From contig JAAYAN010000125.1 of the NCBI GenBank assembly GCA_012719345.1, forward strand, positions 1-64,000: a stretch of DNA of 64,000 nucleotides, written 5' to 3'. Shown here in pieces: positions 34,901 through 44,340 of this stretch (within the stretch, counting starts at the first letter, position 1; the number at the start of each line of letters is the position of its first letter). The notes beneath the pieces are model-generated. The model made no database searches. It saw only the letters and a program-made list of their open reading frames with translations, and was not told where the DNA came from. The position numbers were made by a program, and so were the translations under genes. This DNA is from Ignavibacteria bacterium. Lineage in GTDB: Bacteria > Bacteroidota > Ignavibacteria > Ignavibacteriales > Melioribacteraceae.

Positions 34901-36202
34901 TTATTGTTTTTCTTCCACTTTTAATAAGATTAAAAGTCCAACTACAAAAAACACAGCGATTGATAATATAGCTAAACGCTGACTTTCGAAAATATAACTT
35001 ATTAAACCGAAAACAAGCGGTCCAACAATTGCTGAACTTTTTCCAAACATCGAAAAAAATCCAAAAAACTCAGTTTTTTTATTTATTGGAACAAGAACTG
35101 ACATTAGACTTCTGCTTACAGATTGTGTTGCTCCCATTACTGAACCGGCAAGTAATCCAACAAAATAAAAATATTTCTTTTCTGTTTCCAATGTACTAAG
35201 CGTAAAATATTCGGATGTCTGTAAAACTATCCAGTTGCTGGCATCACTTGTAATAAAAGCAAATAATATTGTAAATATCCAAATTATCAACGAAGTGATA
35301 ATTGTTTTCTTGTACCCAAAAGAATCAGCCACTATTCCAAAAATAACAGAACCGATTATTGCAGTACTTTGAACTATTATGAAAAACAATATCAATTCTG
35401 TAAATGAAAAAGAAAGCGTAGAACTTGCATAATTTCCCGAAAAAAATATAACAGTATTTACTCCTTCGATATAGAAAAAATAAGCTAAAAGAAACAAGGC
35501 AAGGTTTTTAAATTTCTTTAAGTTGCTTACTGTTTCCCAAACTCGCAAAAATCCAATTCTTAAATAGTTTACTGAACTTTTTTTTTCTTTTCTGTCATCT
35601 CTGATAAAAAGGAATAGCGGAATTGAAAAAATTAAGAAAAATACTGCGGCAAGTGGGAAAGTTTCCTTAATCATATCATTTTGAATAAAAGGATATGCTA
35701 TTGTTAATGTAACCAAAGAACCTAGATAACCCATTCCATAACCGTAACCGCTAACTCTTCCAAAATTTTTCTCTGTTGTTATATCAGGCAGAAATGAATC
35801 GTAAAAAACCAGACCGGCTTCAAATCCTATATTTGCAATTATAAAAAGCAATATTCCCCAAAAAACATCCCCTTCCTTTAGGAAAAACAAGTTGGCTGTT
35901 GCAACAATACAAATTATTGTAAAAAACAGAAGAAATCTTTTTTTACCAGCTGAATAATCGGCAATTGCTCCTAATACAGGCGCTATAACTGATGTTATAA
36001 GCATAGATATACTTATTGCCCAACTCCAGTATAAATCGCCTTCCGGCAAGCCTGAAACGATTATTTTTTTAAAGTAAACCGCATAAAGAAAAGTGACAAC
36101 AACAATAGAAAATGATGTATTGCCAAAATCAAAAAGGGTCCAATTAAAAATTAAAAATTTGCTGTTAAGTTTGTTCGTTCTTTTTGGGGAGAGTTTCGTC
36201 AA
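34901..36202 (-). CDS. MFS transporter, UMF1/Atg22-like
   Basis: This 433-residue protein has about 12 membrane helices, with NWTLFDFGNTSFSIVV at the start and YDSFLPDITTEKNFGRVSGYGYGMGYLGS in the middle; both are characteristic of the bacterial UMF1 branch related to the yeast Atg22 vacuolar effluxer. The start is a TTG inside the 3-prime end of nusB, with an AGAGGA site (36207-36212) 4 bases before it; no ATG is available for another 60 residues. The overlap of 38 bases implies translational coupling to nusB. The transported substrate is unknown. Confidence 0.85.
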   Translation of the reverse strand: MTKLSPKRTNKLNSKFLIFNWTLFDFGNTSFSIVVVTFLYAVYFKKIIVSGLPEGDLYWSWAISISMLITSVIAPVLGAIADYSAGKKRFLLFFTIICIVATANLFFLKEGDVFWGILLFIIANIGFEAGLVFYDSFLPDITTEKNFGRVSGYGYGMGYLGSLVTLTIAYPFIQNDMIKETFPLAAVFFLIFSIPLFLFIRDDRKEKKSSVNYLRIGFLRVWETVSNLKKFKNLALFLLAYFFYIEGVNTVIFFSGNYASSTLSFSFTELILFFIIVQSTAIIGSVIFGIVADSFGYKKTIITSLIIWIFTILFAFITSDASNWIVLQTSEYFTLSTLETEKKYFYFVGLLAGSVMGATQSVSRSLMSVLVPINKKTEFFGFFSMFGKSSAIVGPLVFGLISYIFESQRLAILSIAVFFVVGLLILLKVEEKQ

Positions 36203-36650
36203 TAAGTCCTCTGCCTGTTTTTGATATCAATCCGTTTTTCTTAAGTTCATTAAGGATTGCATCTAAAATACCATTTATAAATTTACCGCTATTTGAGGTG
36301 CTGTAATTTTTTGCAATTTCTATTACCTCGTTAATAGATACCTTAGGAGGAATATCATTAAAATAAAGTAATTCTGCAATACCCATACGAAGCAAGAGCT
36401 TATCAATCAAAGCTATTCGGTCCATTTCCCAATTATTTACACGTTCCTTTATTTTTTCATCTATTTCTTTCTGGTTTCCGACTACCTTGTTTACCAAGGT
36501 TTCACCAAATTCCTTGTCAACTTTTTTATTAACATCTGATAAAATACCATTAGTAATAGACGTTAATCCTTCGCCGTTCATTTCAAATGCATATAAAATC
36601 TGAAGGCATTTTTCTCGTACTTCTCTTCTGTTGAATTTCTTATCTGTCAT
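36165..36650 (-). CDS. nusB: Transcription antitermination protein NusB
   Basis: 161 residues from the ATG at 36650, with the NusB core RREVREKCLQILYAFEM, VNKVVGNQKEID, WEMDRIALIDKLLLRMGIAELLYF and PPKVSINEVIEIAKNYSTSNSGKFINGILDAIL. NusB, with NusE (S10), binds boxA RNA for rRNA antitermination. The longer open frame upstream begins with a non-start ATT codon. Unlike many genomes, no ribH or ribBA is next to it; it is linked instead to the UMF1 transporter. Confidence 0.95.
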   Translation of the reverse strand: MTDKKFNRREVREKCLQILYAFEMNGEGLTSITNGILSDVNKKVDKEFGETLVNKVVGNQKEIDEKIKERVNNWEMDRIALIDKLLLRMGIAELLYFNDIPPKVSINEVIEIAKNYSTSNSGKFINGILDAILNELKKNGLISKTGRGLIDETLPKKNEQT

Positions 36651-36742
36651 ATTATTCTTAATCAATATAAATTTCTTAAAATGTACCTTAAAAATATAAA
36701 ACGATTATCACAAATGCATTAAGAATATAAACATAAGTCTCA

Positions 36743-37747
36743 TTATATCGCATAAAGCCAAAAAAACAGCAGTCCAATACTTTCTCTTATGTGATAATAC
36801 ATATATTTATCCCAGTTGAGCTTAAATTCACTAGAAAGAGGAACTATATTTACCTTGTAAAAATGTGATATTTCCATAACTCTGCACAAATGAAATTTGT
36901 CCGATATTACCAAAACGCTGTTCATCTTTTTTGATATTATAAGCGAGTCTTTTATAAATTTAATCTGTTCGGAAGTTGTTGATGTTTCTTCTTCAATAAA
37001 TATGTTCTCTTCATTTACGCCATAATCCAATAATAGATTTTTGGCCGCATTTGCTTCTGTAATTTCACCTGGAGCGCTTCCTCCTGTAACCTGAAGGTTT
37101 TCTACATTCTTATTGTAATAAACTTCGAAACCTTTTTTTATTCTTTGAGAGAATAATGGACTGGGTTTATTATCCGACCACACAGCGGCTCCTAAAATTA
37201 CACCAATCTTGTATTTTTTATCGTTTATTTTCTGTGTTTTATAACTTGCTATATATATAAAAGAGAGAGAAAGCATAATAATAAAAACAAATACAGATAT
37301 ATATATCCCTTTTACGAACACAAAATTGCTACTTCCTAATATTTTTGAATAAACAACAATAATCATGTAAATCTGTAATAAACCATTAGCCGATAAAAAA
37401 GAAGCTACTATTATTTTTTTTGCAGAATAGCCAAGTATATAAGATTTCATCCAGTCAAAAATATCTTTATTAAATAATATAGCTCCAATCATAAAAATAA
37501 TTAGGAATGTCCCCATAATTAATATTGTCCGGTTTAGAACATTCTCTTTTGCTTTATAATACATAATAATTGCGCCGCTAAAAAGAATAAGAAAAGAAAT
37601 AAAATTATAAAGATTGCCAATATTGTAAATAGAAAATTCAAGAGGTAAAATTGAATTATGCGAGTATTTAAAGAAATATATTAATAATAAATTGCATACC
37701 ATTAAGAAAAGTGAAATTGATTTTATATTTAATATTTTTTTTTTCAT
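36743..37747 (-). CDS. YdcF/SanA-like (DUF218) membrane protein
   Basis: The first ~170 of 334 residues form five or six membrane helices. Residues ~180-310 form a DUF218 domain: GVILGAAVW, RIKKGFEVYYNKNVENLQVTGGSAPGE, EANAAKNLLLDYGV, IEEETSTTSEQIKF and VISDKFHLCRV. ElyC and SanA of this family affect envelope integrity and vancomycin tolerance in E. coli; enzymatic activity is not known. It lies 10 bases after the FecE-like ATPase gene. Confidence 0.83.
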   Translation of the reverse strand: MKKKILNIKSISLFLMVCNLLLIYFFKYSHNSILPLEFSIYNIGNLYNFISFLILFSGAIIMYYKAKENVLNRTILIMGTFLIIFMIGAILFNKDIFDWMKSYILGYSAKKIIVASFLSANGLLQIYMIIVVYSKILGSSNFVFVKGIYISVFVFIIMLSLSFIYIASYKTQKINDKKYKIGVILGAAVWSDNKPSPLFSQRIKKGFEVYYNKNVENLQVTGGSAPGEITEANAAKNLLLDYGVNEENIFIEEETSTTSEQIKFIKDSLIISKKMNSVLVISDKFHLCRVMEISHFYKVNIVPLSSEFKLNWDKYMYYHIRESIGLLFFWLYAI

Positions 37748-37757
37748 TAATATTGGG

Positions 37758-38543
37758 TTAACTCTTAATTTTCATTGTTACACTGTCGTAATTTTGAGAA
37801 TATTTAATTACAGCATCAACATTAAATGTCATTTTTATATTCTCTTCAGTAAGAACATTTCTTGTTTTTTCATCTCTGAATATTTTTCCATTTTGCATTA
37901 AAACAGTTCTCGTGCTGTAAAAACCACTAAGAATTATATCGTGAGAAACCATAATTATTGTATGTTTCTTTTCATTATTAAGTTTGCATAATATTTCAAA
38001 ATTAGAAATCTGGTGTTGCAAATCAAGATGCGCATTAGGTTCATCAAGAAGTATTATTTCTGTATCTTGGGCAAGAGCTCTTGCTATAAAAGCTCTTTGG
38101 GCTTCCCCGCCCGATACTTCATTAATTCCTTTATTTTTAAGGTGCGCAATTTCCATAACTTCTAAAGCTTCTAAAACTTTTTTATGATCATCATCGCATT
38201 CTATCCCAAGCATATTAAGATATGGAGTTCGTCCCATCATTACAATCTCGTAAACAGAAAAAGGGAATGCAGAATAAGTTGATTGCGGGACGTAAGATAT
38301 TTTTTTAGCAATTTGCTTTTTGGAATATTTTTCTATTAGTTTTTCCTCAAGTCTTATTCTTCCGCTTTTTGGTTTATATATACCGGATATTAAGTTCAAT
38401 AAAGTAGATTTACCTGACCCGTTTGGGCCCATTATCGTTAAAAAATCTCCTTTTTCAACAATAACACTTACATCTTGAAGGCTAAATGAGGAGTTAATGT
38501 TTTGATAAGAAAAACTTACTCTATCTATATCAATTATTGGCAA
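37758..38543 (-). CDS. FecE/BtuD-type ABC ATPase without adjacent permease
   Basis: The 261-residue ATPase has Walker A GPNGSGKST, PQSTYSAFPFSVYEIVMMGR (the Q-loop region typical of iron-siderophore, haem and cobalamin importers), signature VSGGEAQRAFIARAL, Walker B IILLDEPNAHLD and switch His in MVSHD. The neighbours are a YdcF-like gene and tonB; no FecCD-type permease or binding protein gene is in the window. The start is probably TTG at 38543. It probably energises an uptake system encoded elsewhere. Confidence 0.9.
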   Translation of the reverse strand: MPIIDIDRVSFSYQNINSSFSLQDVSVIVEKGDFLTIMGPNGSGKSTLLNLISGIYKPKSGRIRLEEKLIEKYSKKQIAKKISYVPQSTYSAFPFSVYEIVMMGRTPYLNMLGIECDDDHKKVLEALEVMEIAHLKNKGINEVSGGEAQRAFIARALAQDTEIILLDEPNAHLDLQHQISNFEILCKLNNEKKHTIIMVSHDIILSGFYSTRTVLMQNGKIFRDEKTRNVLTEENIKMTFNVDAVIKYSQNYDSVTMKIKS

Positions 38544-38658
38544 TATAATATTTCTTCTATAGTATTATTTTGAAACGAAATATAATTCTTAAGTTCAAAT
38601 TAAGAAAGAGATAGTTTTATAGCTTTTTGATAAAATAACTTTATCCTTTTTTTGGTAA

Positions 38659-38684
38659 AAAAAAAGCGCCTTAAGGCGCTTTTT
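38659..38684. terminator. Two-way terminator after tonB
   Basis: A near-perfect palindrome: A run, AGCGCC, TTAA loop, GGCGCT, T run. It starts right at the tonB stop on the minus strand and also has T runs on both sides, so it can end transcription in both directions. Confidence 0.92.
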
Positions 38685-39345
38685 ATTGAAGCTTAAATAT
38701 TATCGGTATTGCAACCTGGACTTTTACAGGCTTACCTCTCTGTTTACCTGGTTTAAACTTTGTTTTTTTAACGGCATCCATTCCCGCTTCATCACACCCT
38801 GCTCCAATTCCTTTAATAAGTTCAACTTTAGATACGTTGCCTTGTTCATCAACATAAGCTTTTACATAAACTCTTCCCTGAACATTTGCTTTTTTTGCTA
38901 AATCAGGATAAACAATGTTATCTTGAATTGCTTTAATACCACCAATCGGTTCTGGCATTTCTTCAACTGCTACGAAGAAAACAGGTTCTTCAGCAACTTC
39001 TTCTTTCTTTTCCGCTGCAGGCGGTGGAGGCGGAGCAGCAACTTCTTCATTAACATCCAAGTCAGTATCAGCTATTTCTATATCATCCAGAACATCGTCT
39101 GTTGGAGCTTCAACAGGTACTAAAGGACGAGGTGGAGGTGGTGGTCTATTTTCTATTTTAGTAACAGCAACTTCCTCCATTTTAACTAATTCTTGTTCTT
39201 GCTCAAAATATACTTCTTCAGCTTGAGTATCTGGAAAATACTTAAAAGCAAAAATCGTTAAAATAAGTGCAATTATTAAACTTACTTCAACAAATCTCTG
39301 ATATTTACGCCTCAAATCAGCTTTTGGTGTTTTCTTTAAAGCCAC
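38683..39345 (-). CDS. tonB: TonB-family energy transducer
   Basis: The 220-residue protein has one N-terminal membrane helix (~20-37) and two proline-rich stretches (PPPPPRPL, APPPPPA) in an acidic spacer. A C-terminal TonB domain (~133-220) follows: RVYVKAYVDEQGNVSKVELIKG, then KKTKFKPGKQRGKPVKVQVAIPI. It would pass proton-motive energy to outer-membrane receptors. No exbB/exbD gene is adjacent. The start is a GTG at 39345 with a GGAGG site, and TTGACT/TAACTT with 17-base spacing lies upstream as a possible promoter. Its C-terminal domain closely resembles one in the protein at 50838. Confidence 0.92.
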   Translation of the reverse strand: MALKKTPKADLRRKYQRFVEVSLIIALILTIFAFKYFPDTQAEEVYFEQEQELVKMEEVAVTKIENRPPPPPRPLVPVEAPTDDVLDDIEIADTDLDVNEEVAAPPPPPAAEKKEEVAEEPVFFVAVEEMPEPIGGIKAIQDNIVYPDLAKKANVQGRVYVKAYVDEQGNVSKVELIKGIGAGCDEAGMDAVKKTKFKPGKQRGKPVKVQVAIPIIFKLQ

Positions 39346-39438
39346 TTAATCCTCCAATTTCACAAAATTAATTGTTCAAAAGTTAATTAATGTAATTGTA
39401 ATAGTCAATAAATTTAATCTTTTTATTTAACATATAAT

Positions 39439-39861
39439 TTATTTTTTTGTTCCAATGCTGCTTTGTTTTTTTTTAAGACGCTTAAATAAACAATTATATG
39501 TAACCACTCCTAAAACTGCACCTATAAAATCTGCTATCCAATCGTAAAGATCGCAACTTCTGCCAGGAATAAAACTTTGATGTATCTCATCAATAACTCC
39601 ATAGGAGGAAGCTACAAACAAAGAACTTAAAATTACATGTTTTTTTATAAATAATAATTTTTCCTGTAAAGAAAAAGCAATGCTTAGCATAATTGTAAGT
39701 ATAAAATAAGCTGCAAAATGCTTAAATTTGTCACTTACTCCGATAGAAGGAATTGAACCTCCTGGTATTGATGTTCCGATGAATATTATTAACCAATATA
39801 AAACTAAAGGTAAATAAACATAGAGTCTGCGTTTTGTAGAAATCTTATCTAAAAGTGTCAT
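39439..39861 (-). CDS. VanZ-like family membrane protein
   Basis: This 140-residue protein has four hydrophobic helices, with the VanZ pattern GVSDKFKHFAAYFILTIMLS, YGVIDEIHQSFIPGRSCDLYDWIADFIGAVLG. Family members include VanZ (teicoplanin resistance), but most have no known function and resistance should not be inferred. It is the third gene of an asnS-nnr-vanZ-like run and overlaps nnr by 17 bases. Confidence 0.88.
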   Translation of the reverse strand: MTLLDKISTKRRLYVYLPLVLYWLIIFIGTSIPGGSIPSIGVSDKFKHFAAYFILTIMLSIAFSLQEKLLFIKKHVILSSLFVASSYGVIDEIHQSFIPGRSCDLYDWIADFIGAVLGVVTYNCLFKRLKKKQSSIGTKK

Positions 39862-41410
39862 TCAAAAACTTTAATGTATTAGGAAGATTATCAATTATGT
39901 CTAAAGCTGTATATCCGAATTCTGTTTTTTGATATGATAACAAATCAGAACAAAAACTGTGCAAATAAACACCGCAAATAGCAGATTGTTCCATATTATT
40001 ATTTTGAGAAATTAAACCTCCTAGAATACCAGTAAGAACATCACCAGTAGCAAATTTTGCCATTCCGCTGTTCCCCGAACTATTTATTAGAATATCTCCG
40101 CCTGGTAAAAATATAATTGTAGGAGCACCTTTTAGTACCAGAATGCATTTTGTCTGATTTACAAATTCAGAACCGTATTTTAATATATCTTCCTGTAACT
40201 TTTTCAGGTCAACTTTTAATAGTTCTGAAAATTCTTTATGATGAGGGGTAATTATACAATTTTCAAGAAATAACCTATTGTATTCATTTTCCGAAAGAGC
40301 ATAAATTGCATCTGCATCTATCACGATATTCTTTTCTTTGTTATTTTCAATAATTGATTTTACTGCATTTAATGTCTCATTTTGTCTTCCTAAACCAGGT
40401 CCAATAACAACAGTTTCACACCAATCAAACAATTCAGATAATTCATTAATATTATTTTTTTGTAAATAGCCACTACCATTATCGGAGAAAGTCTTAACTA
40501 CTGAGATATCTATTTTGGAGTGTACAATATTCTTAATAGATTCAGGGACGGCAAGAATAACTGAACCGGCACCTATTTTATGAGCTGCATTTGCAGTAAA
40601 AGCTGCTGCTCCAGGATAATCTGCTGAGCCCGCAATAAGCAATATTTTACCTGAAGAGTATTTATGCATATCTTTACTTCTTAAGGGCAGATAATTATAA
40701 GCATCTTCCGGTTCAATTAAATATGTATTAATATCTAAGCTATTAAAGTATTCACTGCCTATTCCTATCGATCCTTTCTTTACTTTCCCTGAATATTTAT
40801 ATCCTTTTCCGTAAAAAAGCCCTGTCTTTAATTCACCAAGGCTGATTGTTAAATCGGAATTAAAAACAGTTTTACCTGTACCTTTTTCAACATTTAATCC
40901 CGTAGGAATATCTACTGCAACCCTTTTATAGCTGCCTTTATTAATTTCTATAATAATATCCGATAAATTCGTTTCTAACTGACCTTTTGCTCCGGTGCCA
41001 AGAATTGCATCAATCACTAAAAAACATTCATCAAAGATTTTTATTTCATCGGAATGAATAATTTGTTTTAGTAATACAGAAACATTTACTTCAGACAATT
41101 TTTTCAGTATTTGGAAATTCAACAAAGCATCACCTTTGATCTCTTGCTCGGCTGAAGTATGAAGAACAATTACTTTATTTCCTGCGTTGCAAAAATGACG
41201 GGCAAGAGCAAATCCATCGCCACCGTTATTCCCTTTTCCGCATATAATTCCTATAGCAGATGCTGGATTTAAATCACCAAAGAATTCTGTTATTTCTTTG
41301 TAAATGCTTAGTGCTGCATTTTCCATCAGAATAACAGAAGGTATTTGCAATTGTTCAACTGCAAATGTGTCGGCTTCTTTAACTTGTTTAACGCTGAATA
41401 AAGGTATCAT
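39845..41410 (-). CDS. nnr: Bifunctional NAD(P)H-hydrate epimerase / ADP- or ATP-dependent dehydratase
   Basis: The 521-residue fusion repairs damaged NAD(P)H. Residues ~1-215 are the YjeF_N epimerase (AVEQLQIPSVILMENAA, GKGNNGGDGFALARH, DAILGTGAKG, DIPTGLN). Residues ~230-521 are the CARKD-type kinase-fold dehydratase (LLIAGSADYPGAAAF, VVIGPGLGRQ, TPHHKEFSELL, GNSGMAKFATGDVLTGILGG). The start follows the asnS stop with no gap (TAAATG). The length and both domains are intact. Confidence 0.95.
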   Translation of the reverse strand: MIPLFSVKQVKEADTFAVEQLQIPSVILMENAALSIYKEITEFFGDLNPASAIGIICGKGNNGGDGFALARHFCNAGNKVIVLHTSAEQEIKGDALLNFQILKKLSEVNVSVLLKQIIHSDEIKIFDECFLVIDAILGTGAKGQLETNLSDIIIEINKGSYKRVAVDIPTGLNVEKGTGKTVFNSDLTISLGELKTGLFYGKGYKYSGKVKKGSIGIGSEYFNSLDINTYLIEPEDAYNYLPLRSKDMHKYSSGKILLIAGSADYPGAAAFTANAAHKIGAGSVILAVPESIKNIVHSKIDISVVKTFSDNGSGYLQKNNINELSELFDWCETVVIGPGLGRQNETLNAVKSIIENNKEKNIVIDADAIYALSENEYNRLFLENCIITPHHKEFSELLKVDLKKLQEDILKYGSEFVNQTKCILVLKGAPTIIFLPGGDILINSSGNSGMAKFATGDVLTGILGGLISQNNNMEQSAICGVYLHSFCSDLLSYQKTEFGYTALDIIDNLPNTLKFLNDTFR

Positions 41411-42709
41411 TTACGGTGTATTCCGATATATCATTCTTGCAAAAGGAATTGTTTCTCGAACATGTTCCAAACCGCAAATCCAAGAAACAGTTCTTTCAAG
41501 ACCGAGTCCGAATCCTGAGTGAGGGACTGACCCGTATTTTCTTAAATCCAAATACCATTCAAATACAGAGCGAGGAAGATTATGTTCTTGAATTCTTTCC
41601 AGTAAAAGGTTAATATCATCCTCTCTTTGGCTTCCTCCTATAATTTCACCGTAACCTTCCGGAGCAAGAACATCTACTGCCAGCGCTAGTTTAGGATTTT
41701 GCGGATCGCGTTTCATATAAAAAGCTTTTACTTCTGCTGGATAACGATGAACCATAACAGGTCTGTCGAATTTCCCTGATATAATTGTTTCGTCCCCGCC
41801 TCCAAGATCATTTCCATATTGAAAATCGACACCTTCACTTTTCAATATATCAACTGCATCATCGTAGCTAATTCTTGGAAAAGGACGTTTTACAGATTGA
41901 AGTTTTGTAATATCTCGTTCAAGAATTTCAATTTCGGATTTTCTGTCAGTTAAAACTGATTGAACAATATACTCAATAAGTTCTTCAGCAAGATCCATAT
42001 CGTCATCCAAATCGAAAAAAGCCATTTCCGGTTCAACCATCCAGAATTCCGTTAAATGCCGCCTTGTTTTTGATTTTTCAGCACGGAATGTTGGACCAAA
42101 AGTATAAATCTTTCCTAAAGCCATTGCACCTGCTTCGCCGTAAAGCTGTCCCGATTGAGTTAAGTAAGCTTTGCCCAAATCGAAATATTCCATTTCGAAA
42201 AGCGTTGATGTTCCCTCTGCTGCATTTGGAGTGATAATCGGCGGATCGAAAAGTGTAAATCCGTTCATATCAAAAAAATCTCGTATGGCTTTTGCAATCC
42301 TATGCCGGATTTTAAGAATAGCCAACTGCCTTTTTGAACGGATCCATAAATGTCTGTTATCCATTAAAAATTCCGGTCCGTGCTCTTTAGGCGTTATAGG
42401 ATAATCAAATGATGTACCAATCAATTTTAAATCTTTAACATCCATTTCATATCCCCCCACTGCACGCGGTTCGGATTTTATTTTTCCTGTCACTACAAAT
42501 GAAGTTTCCTGGTTAAAAGTTTCTGCCAGTTTAAATATTTCTTCCGATACATTGCCTTTAAAAACAACACATTGAAGATAACCTGTTCCATCTCTTAGAA
42601 TTAAAAATTGTACTTTCCCGCTTGATCTTTTATTATAAAGCCAGCCTTGCAAACTAATTTCCTGTCCTGTATAATTTGCTAAATCCGAAATGTAAATTTT
42701 CTTCTTCAT
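41411..42709 (-). CDS. asnS: Asparaginyl-tRNA synthetase
   Basis: The 432-residue class IIb synthetase has an N-terminal OB-fold ([29 protein letters not shown]), motif 2 ([28 protein letters not shown]), and motif 3 ([16 protein letters not shown]). The sequence [12 protein letters not shown] is typical of AsnRS rather than AspRS. It charges tRNA-Asn directly. It is probably the first gene of the asnS-nnr-vanZ-like run; no T-box-like leader was seen in the 71 bases upstream. Confidence 0.97.
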   Translation of the reverse strand: MKKKIYISDLANYTGQEISLQGWLYNKRSSGKVQFLILRDGTGYLQCVVFKGNVSEEIFKLAETFNQETSFVVTGKIKSEPRAVGGYEMDVKDLKLIGTSFDYPITPKEHGPEFLMDNRHLWIRSKRQLAILKIRHRIAKAIRDFFDMNGFTLFDPPIITPNAAEGTSTLFEMEYFDLGKAYLTQSGQLYGEAGAMALGKIYTFGPTFRAEKSKTRRHLTEFWMVEPEMAFFDLDDDMDLAEELIEYIVQSVLTDRKSEIEILERDITKLQSVKRPFPRISYDDAVDILKSEGVDFQYGNDLGGGDETIISGKFDRPVMVHRYPAEVKAFYMKRDPQNPKLALAVDVLAPEGYGEIIGGSQREDDINLLLERIQEHNLPRSVFEWYLDLRKYGSVPHSGFGLGLERTVSWICGLEHVRETIPFARMIYRNTP

Positions 42710-42780
42710 CGTATATTTACCTCTGTTTTTTTTCGCCTAAATATAAGTTTACCTTTTCTGAAAATCAAAATCTTCAAGAT

Positions 42781-44340
42781 TTAATTTTTTAAAAGACTAA
42801 TTCCTGTATTAAATGTTTCTTCAAAAAGCAGTTTTCTTCTTTGGAAATTCCATTCTTCAATTTCAGGATAATTTCCTTTGTAAACAATTTCCAGCTTAAT
42901 CATATTTCCAGAAATTTTTGCAACTATAATATCATCAATTACTTGTTGATGAGTTCTATCGAGTGAATCGCATATCCGCAGAATGGCCGATAATTTATTA
43001 ACAATTTGTTTGTTTTTGGGATTTAAGGAATTATATGCTGAGTGGCTTTCTTTTGGATGGCTTTTTCTGTGATATCGTGCAATGTTGGCAATTATTTCAA
43101 TTTCGTTATTCGTAAAACCCAGCAATTCACTGTTCCGAATTATATAGTAACTGTGTTTATGGTGCTGATTGTGGGAAATATAAAATCCTATATCGTGAAG
43201 AATTGCGGCAGCTTCCAAATATTCGCGGCAATCATTATCGAGTTTATGAAAATTTTGCAGCTGGTCGAACAAGCGAAGTGAAAGGAATGCGATATGATCG
43301 CTGTGTTTCTTTTCATAATGGCAGTTTTTTGCTAGACGTTTTACACTTTCAAGTCTTATTTTGTTAAGTTTTGGCTTAACTTCATTGGAATGATATTTAT
43401 ATAAAGAATCAATTATAATTCCTTCGCGCAAAGCATAGCCCGAAATTGTAATCTCTTTTATATTCAGCTGTTCGAAAATTGTTTTTAAAATCAGTAATCC
43501 TGCCGGAAAAATATCACTTCGCTGCTCGTCAAGTCCTAATATTTTGGATCTTTTTTGAGCTGATTTTATTTTGAATACTTCATCATAGACCTCTTGTAAA
43601 TCTTGATAAGTAAAAACGTAATTATTCAAAATATTACCCGAATAATCTTTTTTCTTTTTCTTGCTTAAAGAAATTAAAGCTGCTGTCATAATAGTGCCGC
43701 TCGAGCCCGTAGCAATATCTATTTTTTGCTCTCTCAAGCTTCTAACAACTGGATATAATTCACCTTCTATCCATTTTTTACATTCATCTGTATTTTTTTT
43801 CTTTATTTCATAATCAGGGAAAAATTTATTGGAAAGTCTTACCGCCCCTAACTTAAGACTGTTAGAATAAAGTATTTTTTCTTTTTCACCTAAAACAAAT
43901 TCTGTACTGCCTCCTCCAATATCGATAGCTAATGTTTTCTTTTCATAAACTGGAAGTGCATTAAGAATGCCAAGATAAATAAGCCTTGCTTCCTCATATC
44001 CGGAAATTACCTCAACTTCAATTCCTGTTTCATTATATACCTTTGATATAAATTCTTCTTTATTTAACGATTCTCTTACTGCGCTTGTAGCCATTGCCCG
44101 CAATTTTGCATTATGCGATTCAGCCAGACCTTTAAATTTTTTAAGGGTTGTAATACCTCGGTTCATTGCTTCGGGAGTAATAATTTTAATATCTCCTTTG
44201 CTGCCTTCGCTTAACCGGATTACTTCTTTTTCTCTGTCGATTATTGTAAAACCTGTATCACCTTCCACTTTTACAACTATCAGATGAAATGAGTTTGTTC
44301 CTATATCTACAGCAGCAAGAAAATTACTTTGTTCAATCAT
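42781..44340 (-). CDS. Ppx/GppA phosphatase with HD-like C-terminus
   Basis: The 519-residue protein has an ASKHA-fold Ppx/GppA domain (~7-310): AAVDIGTNSFHLIVV, RAMATSAVRES, EARLIYLG, AIDIGGGSTEFVLG and ATGSSGTIM. A C-terminal HD-type domain follows (HSDHIAFLSLRLFDQL, AAILHDIGFYISHNQHHKHSYYII, RYHRKSHPKESH). Such proteins split inorganic polyphosphate or pppGpp; the choice cannot be made from sequence. It is the last gene of the pgeF-folBK-dNK-GT9 operon and overlaps the GT9 gene by 8 bases. Confidence 0.92.
   Translation of the reverse strand: MIEQSNFLAAVDIGTNSFHLIVVKVEGDTGFTIIDREKEVIRLSEGSKGDIKIITPEAMNRGITTLKKFKGLAESHNAKLRAMATSAVRESLNKEEFISKVYNETGIEVEVISGYEEARLIYLGILNALPVYEKKTLAIDIGGGSTEFVLGEKEKILYSNSLKLGAVRLSNKFFPDYEIKKKNTDECKKWIEGELYPVVRSLREQKIDIATGSSGTIMTAALISLSKKKKKDYSGNILNNYVFTYQDLQEVYDEVFKIKSAQKRSKILGLDEQRSDIFPAGLLILKTIFEQLNIKEITISGYALREGIIIDSLYKYHSNEVKPKLNKIRLESVKRLAKNCHYEKKHSDHIAFLSLRLFDQLQNFHKLDNDCREYLEAAAILHDIGFYISHNQHHKHSYYIIRNSELLGFTNNEIEIIANIARYHRKSHPKESHSAYNSLNPKNKQIVNKLSAILRICDSLDRTHQQVIDDIIVAKISGNMIKLEIVYKGNYPEIEEWNFQRRKLLFEETFNTGISLLKN

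Noticed and set aside
39439-39861. Glycopeptide resistance determinant (VanZ)
   Set aside because: Only the VanZ fold is present; no vanHAX or two-component genes exist here, and most VanZ-like proteins are not resistance factors.
42710-42780. T-box or other riboswitch ahead of asnS
   Set aside because: The 71-base gap is too short and shows no T-box sequence or stable terminator/antiterminator pair.
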